64,000 bases of DNA from NCBI RefSeq assembly GCF_000317515.1, contig NC_019738.1, forward strand, positions 6,040,001-6,104,000. The letters are read 5' to 3'. This stretch comes from Allocoleopsis franciscana PCC 7113 (lineage in GTDB: Bacteria > Cyanobacteriota > Cyanobacteriia > Cyanobacteriales > Coleofasciculaceae). Of the stretch, positions 62,668 through 64,000 are shown piece after piece. Every line of letters starts with the position of its first letter. Position 1 is the first letter of the stretch. The notes under the pieces are model-generated. The model worked only from the letters and a program-made list of their open reading frames with translations, was not told the origin of the DNA and did not search any database. Position numbers and translations under genes: made by a program.

Positions 62668-62782
62668 TATAGCTGTCGCCATCAAGGTTAGGACTTTCGT
62701 GAACGACTCAAACAAGCACGTACTAGTAATAAACATAAAAGCCCTCTGCCTCCTCGTATGAGCTCCGGTGCCTTTTGCTATA
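62668..62782. repeat. MITE-like element, copy 2 (TATAGC termini)
   Basis: Starts TATAGCTGTCGCCAT and ends GCCTTTTGCTATA; 115 bp. It is the inverted partner of 21741-21832. It contains the 18-mer found inverted at 39087-39104. It is 27 bp from the IS element's right end, between the IS and phoX. Confidence 0.7.
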
Positions 62783-62925
62783 TTGACAGTTAAACTTAAG
62801 ATTACCCCTTCTTAATTTTGTGAGACTAGGATTTTAAAATTGTTTGAAACTCATCTTTTTTTATTTTTTCCTGCCATGATGTTTCAAGATTGTAATTCTT
62901 GCGAGCTTAAACAAGAGAGAATTCG

Positions 62926-64000
62926 ATGTCCAATTTGACTCGGAGACAGCTCCTTATTTTTTTTGGAGCTAGTGCTGGTGCTGCTGTATTATCTCCTGCG
63001 TTCAAAGATAAAATTTTCGGTAGCCATCTTAATGTTGCCGAAGCGGTTCAGCCTCTGAAAATTACCCCCGTCCGTTTACCCCATCCTCTACCCATTTACC
63101 AACAGCAGGCAAGTTACCTGCCAACAGCAATTGAGCAGGGAACGGTATTAAATCCATCCAGCGATACTCGATTAGGTCAATACAATGTCTTAGATGACGT
63201 TGTCGTGCCTCCGGAATATGAACGTTATGTAATTGTGCGCTGGGGCGATCGCGTTTTCCCGAATCAAGAAGAATACTTTGGCTACAACTGCGACTATACC
63301 GGCTTTGTTCCTGTTAATGGAAACAACTCCAATGATGGCTATCTTTGGGTCAATCATGAATATATTTCCTACCCCTTTTCTGCACTCGCCCGATGGCAGC
63401 CCGATGATGTTGCTGGATTTCCTGAAAGCTACCCCTTGGTGATTGGGCAAACCTTACCGAATGACAAAACAAATATCCAAGTTTTAGGCGAATTTTATTA
63501 TAATCAGGGCGGCTCCATTGTTCGCATCTCCCGCTCAGGCCAAGGTGGAAAGTTTGCCGTTGTCAGCGATTCCAAGAATCGACGGATACATGGACTCTCC
63601 GGTTTAGGGATTAACAGCCAACGTTCTGATCAATATAAGAACATCATCTCTTGGGGTTCCAAAAGCTATCAGAAAGGAGACCAAAACTATCTAATCGGTA
63701 CCGGCCCCGCCGCAACTCAAGTCTTTACCAAATCTGCCGATGGATTGGGCAATAAAATTATTGGCACGGCTTACAACTGTTCGGGTGGGACAACGCCTTG
63801 GGGAAGAATTTTGTCTGCTGAAGAGAACTTCCAAGGCAGTGTAACGGAAGCTGTAAAGCCTGATGGCACTCAGACCGAGTATACCACCGGGACTTCAGGA
63901 GAAAAGTTTGGCTTAGTCGGGGAAAAATACGGTTGGATGGTAGAAATTGACCCCGCAGATCCCAATTACCGCCCTCACAAACACACCGCCTTGGGTCGTT
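62926..64000 (+). CDS. PhoX-type (DUF839) phosphatase, 5' part
   Basis: The start is ATG 62926 and the frame is open at the right edge, so the C-terminus is missing. A twin-arginine signal (LTRRQLLIFFGASAG) predicts Tat export. The visible 358 residues have DUF839/PhoX features: DDVVVPPEYERYVIVRWGDRVFP, YNCDYTGFVP, LWVNHEYIS, GGSIVRI, NCSGGTTPWGRILSAEENF. PhoX is a Ca2+-dependent (with Fe in studied members) alkaline phosphatase for phosphate acquisition. The regulatory pho box was not recognised upstream. Confidence 0.88.
   Translation, partial: MSNLTRRQLLIFFGASAGAAVLSPAFKDKIFGSHLNVAEAVQPLKITPVRLPHPLPIYQQQASYLPTAIEQGTVLNPSSDTRLGQYNVLDDVVVPPEYERYVIVRWGDRVFPNQEEYFGYNCDYTGFVPVNGNNSNDGYLWVNHEYISYPFSALARWQPDDVAGFPESYPLVIGQTLPNDKTNIQVLGEFYYNQGGSIVRISRSGQGGKFAVVSDSKNRRIHGLSGLGINSQRSDQYKNIISWGSKSYQKGDQNYLIGTGPAATQVFTKSADGLGNKIIGTAYNCSGGTTPWGRILSAEENFQGSVTEAVKPDGTQTEYTTGTSGEKFGLVGEKYGWMVEIDPADPNYRPHKHTALGR

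Overview
The window looks like a chromosome segment of a large-genome cyanobacterium, probably filamentous. HIP1 octamers (GCGATCGC or close variants) are scattered throughout. Several genes are cyanobacterial or plastid-lineage: gamma-tocopherol methyltransferase, a CrtD-type carotenoid desaturase, Rps1b, a DUF1816 protein, a lumenal-type pentapeptide protein, KtrAB and an Mrp operon that begins with mrpC. The genus cannot be fixed from this; Coleofasciculaceae- or Microcoleus-like is a guess.

Layout. 0-11.7 kb: tail of an unknown gene, a 1475-residue two-partner-secretion type exoprotein with an FG-GAP-like repeat block, a bifunctional-looking cell-wall hydrolase, and a giant WD40-TPR-CHAT protein. 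11.7-23.2 kb: dnaG, pentapeptide protein, YraN, queA, a TPR protein, the KtrA/KtrB potassium system, tocopherol methyltransferase and a P-loop ATPase. 23.5-27.8 kb: Mrp Na+/H+ antiporter operon in the order C-D-E-F-G-(short DUF4040 MrpA-like)-B. 27.9-39 kb: lipoprotein, small proteins, a DCC-family protein, nitroreductase, GntR regulator, dienelactone hydrolase, rps1b, polyphosphate-glucokinase-like ROK kinase, crtD, M16 protease and a fructosamine-kinase-like gene. 39-47.2 kb: NERD-SF1 helicase, hrcA, rhodanese, DUF1816 and DUF3352 genes. 47.3-52.7 kb is the most accessory-looking stretch: a TrpF-like paralogue, a coupled pair of unknown genes, a tandemly duplicated XRE gene, a MntA/HepT toxin-antitoxin pair, a Tat-exported GH1 glucosidase, and a second member of the unknown family. 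52.9-60.9 kb: arfB, an SbmA-type ABC exporter, cupin, SDR, a THUMP methyltransferase, purT and a hydrolase. 61.0-64 kb: a decayed IS1634-like element, a MITE and the start of a phoX gene running off the window.

The most unusual signals are: (i) two copies of a short MITE-like repeat with TATAGC termini (21741-21832 and 62668-62782), plus a second hairpin element at 59860-59960; (ii) palindromic GC-rich repeats read in frame inside the CHAT and QueA proteins; (iii) an exact 62-bp tandem duplication over the start of an SDR gene, which creates a 20-codon upstream ORF ending in TGATG; (iv) an IS1634-like element with inverted ends, an 8-bp flanking direct repeat and an internally deleted transposase; (v) the compact 48-50 kb regulator and toxin-antitoxin cluster with its unknown gene pair. 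No rRNA, tRNA or CRISPR array was recognised by eye.
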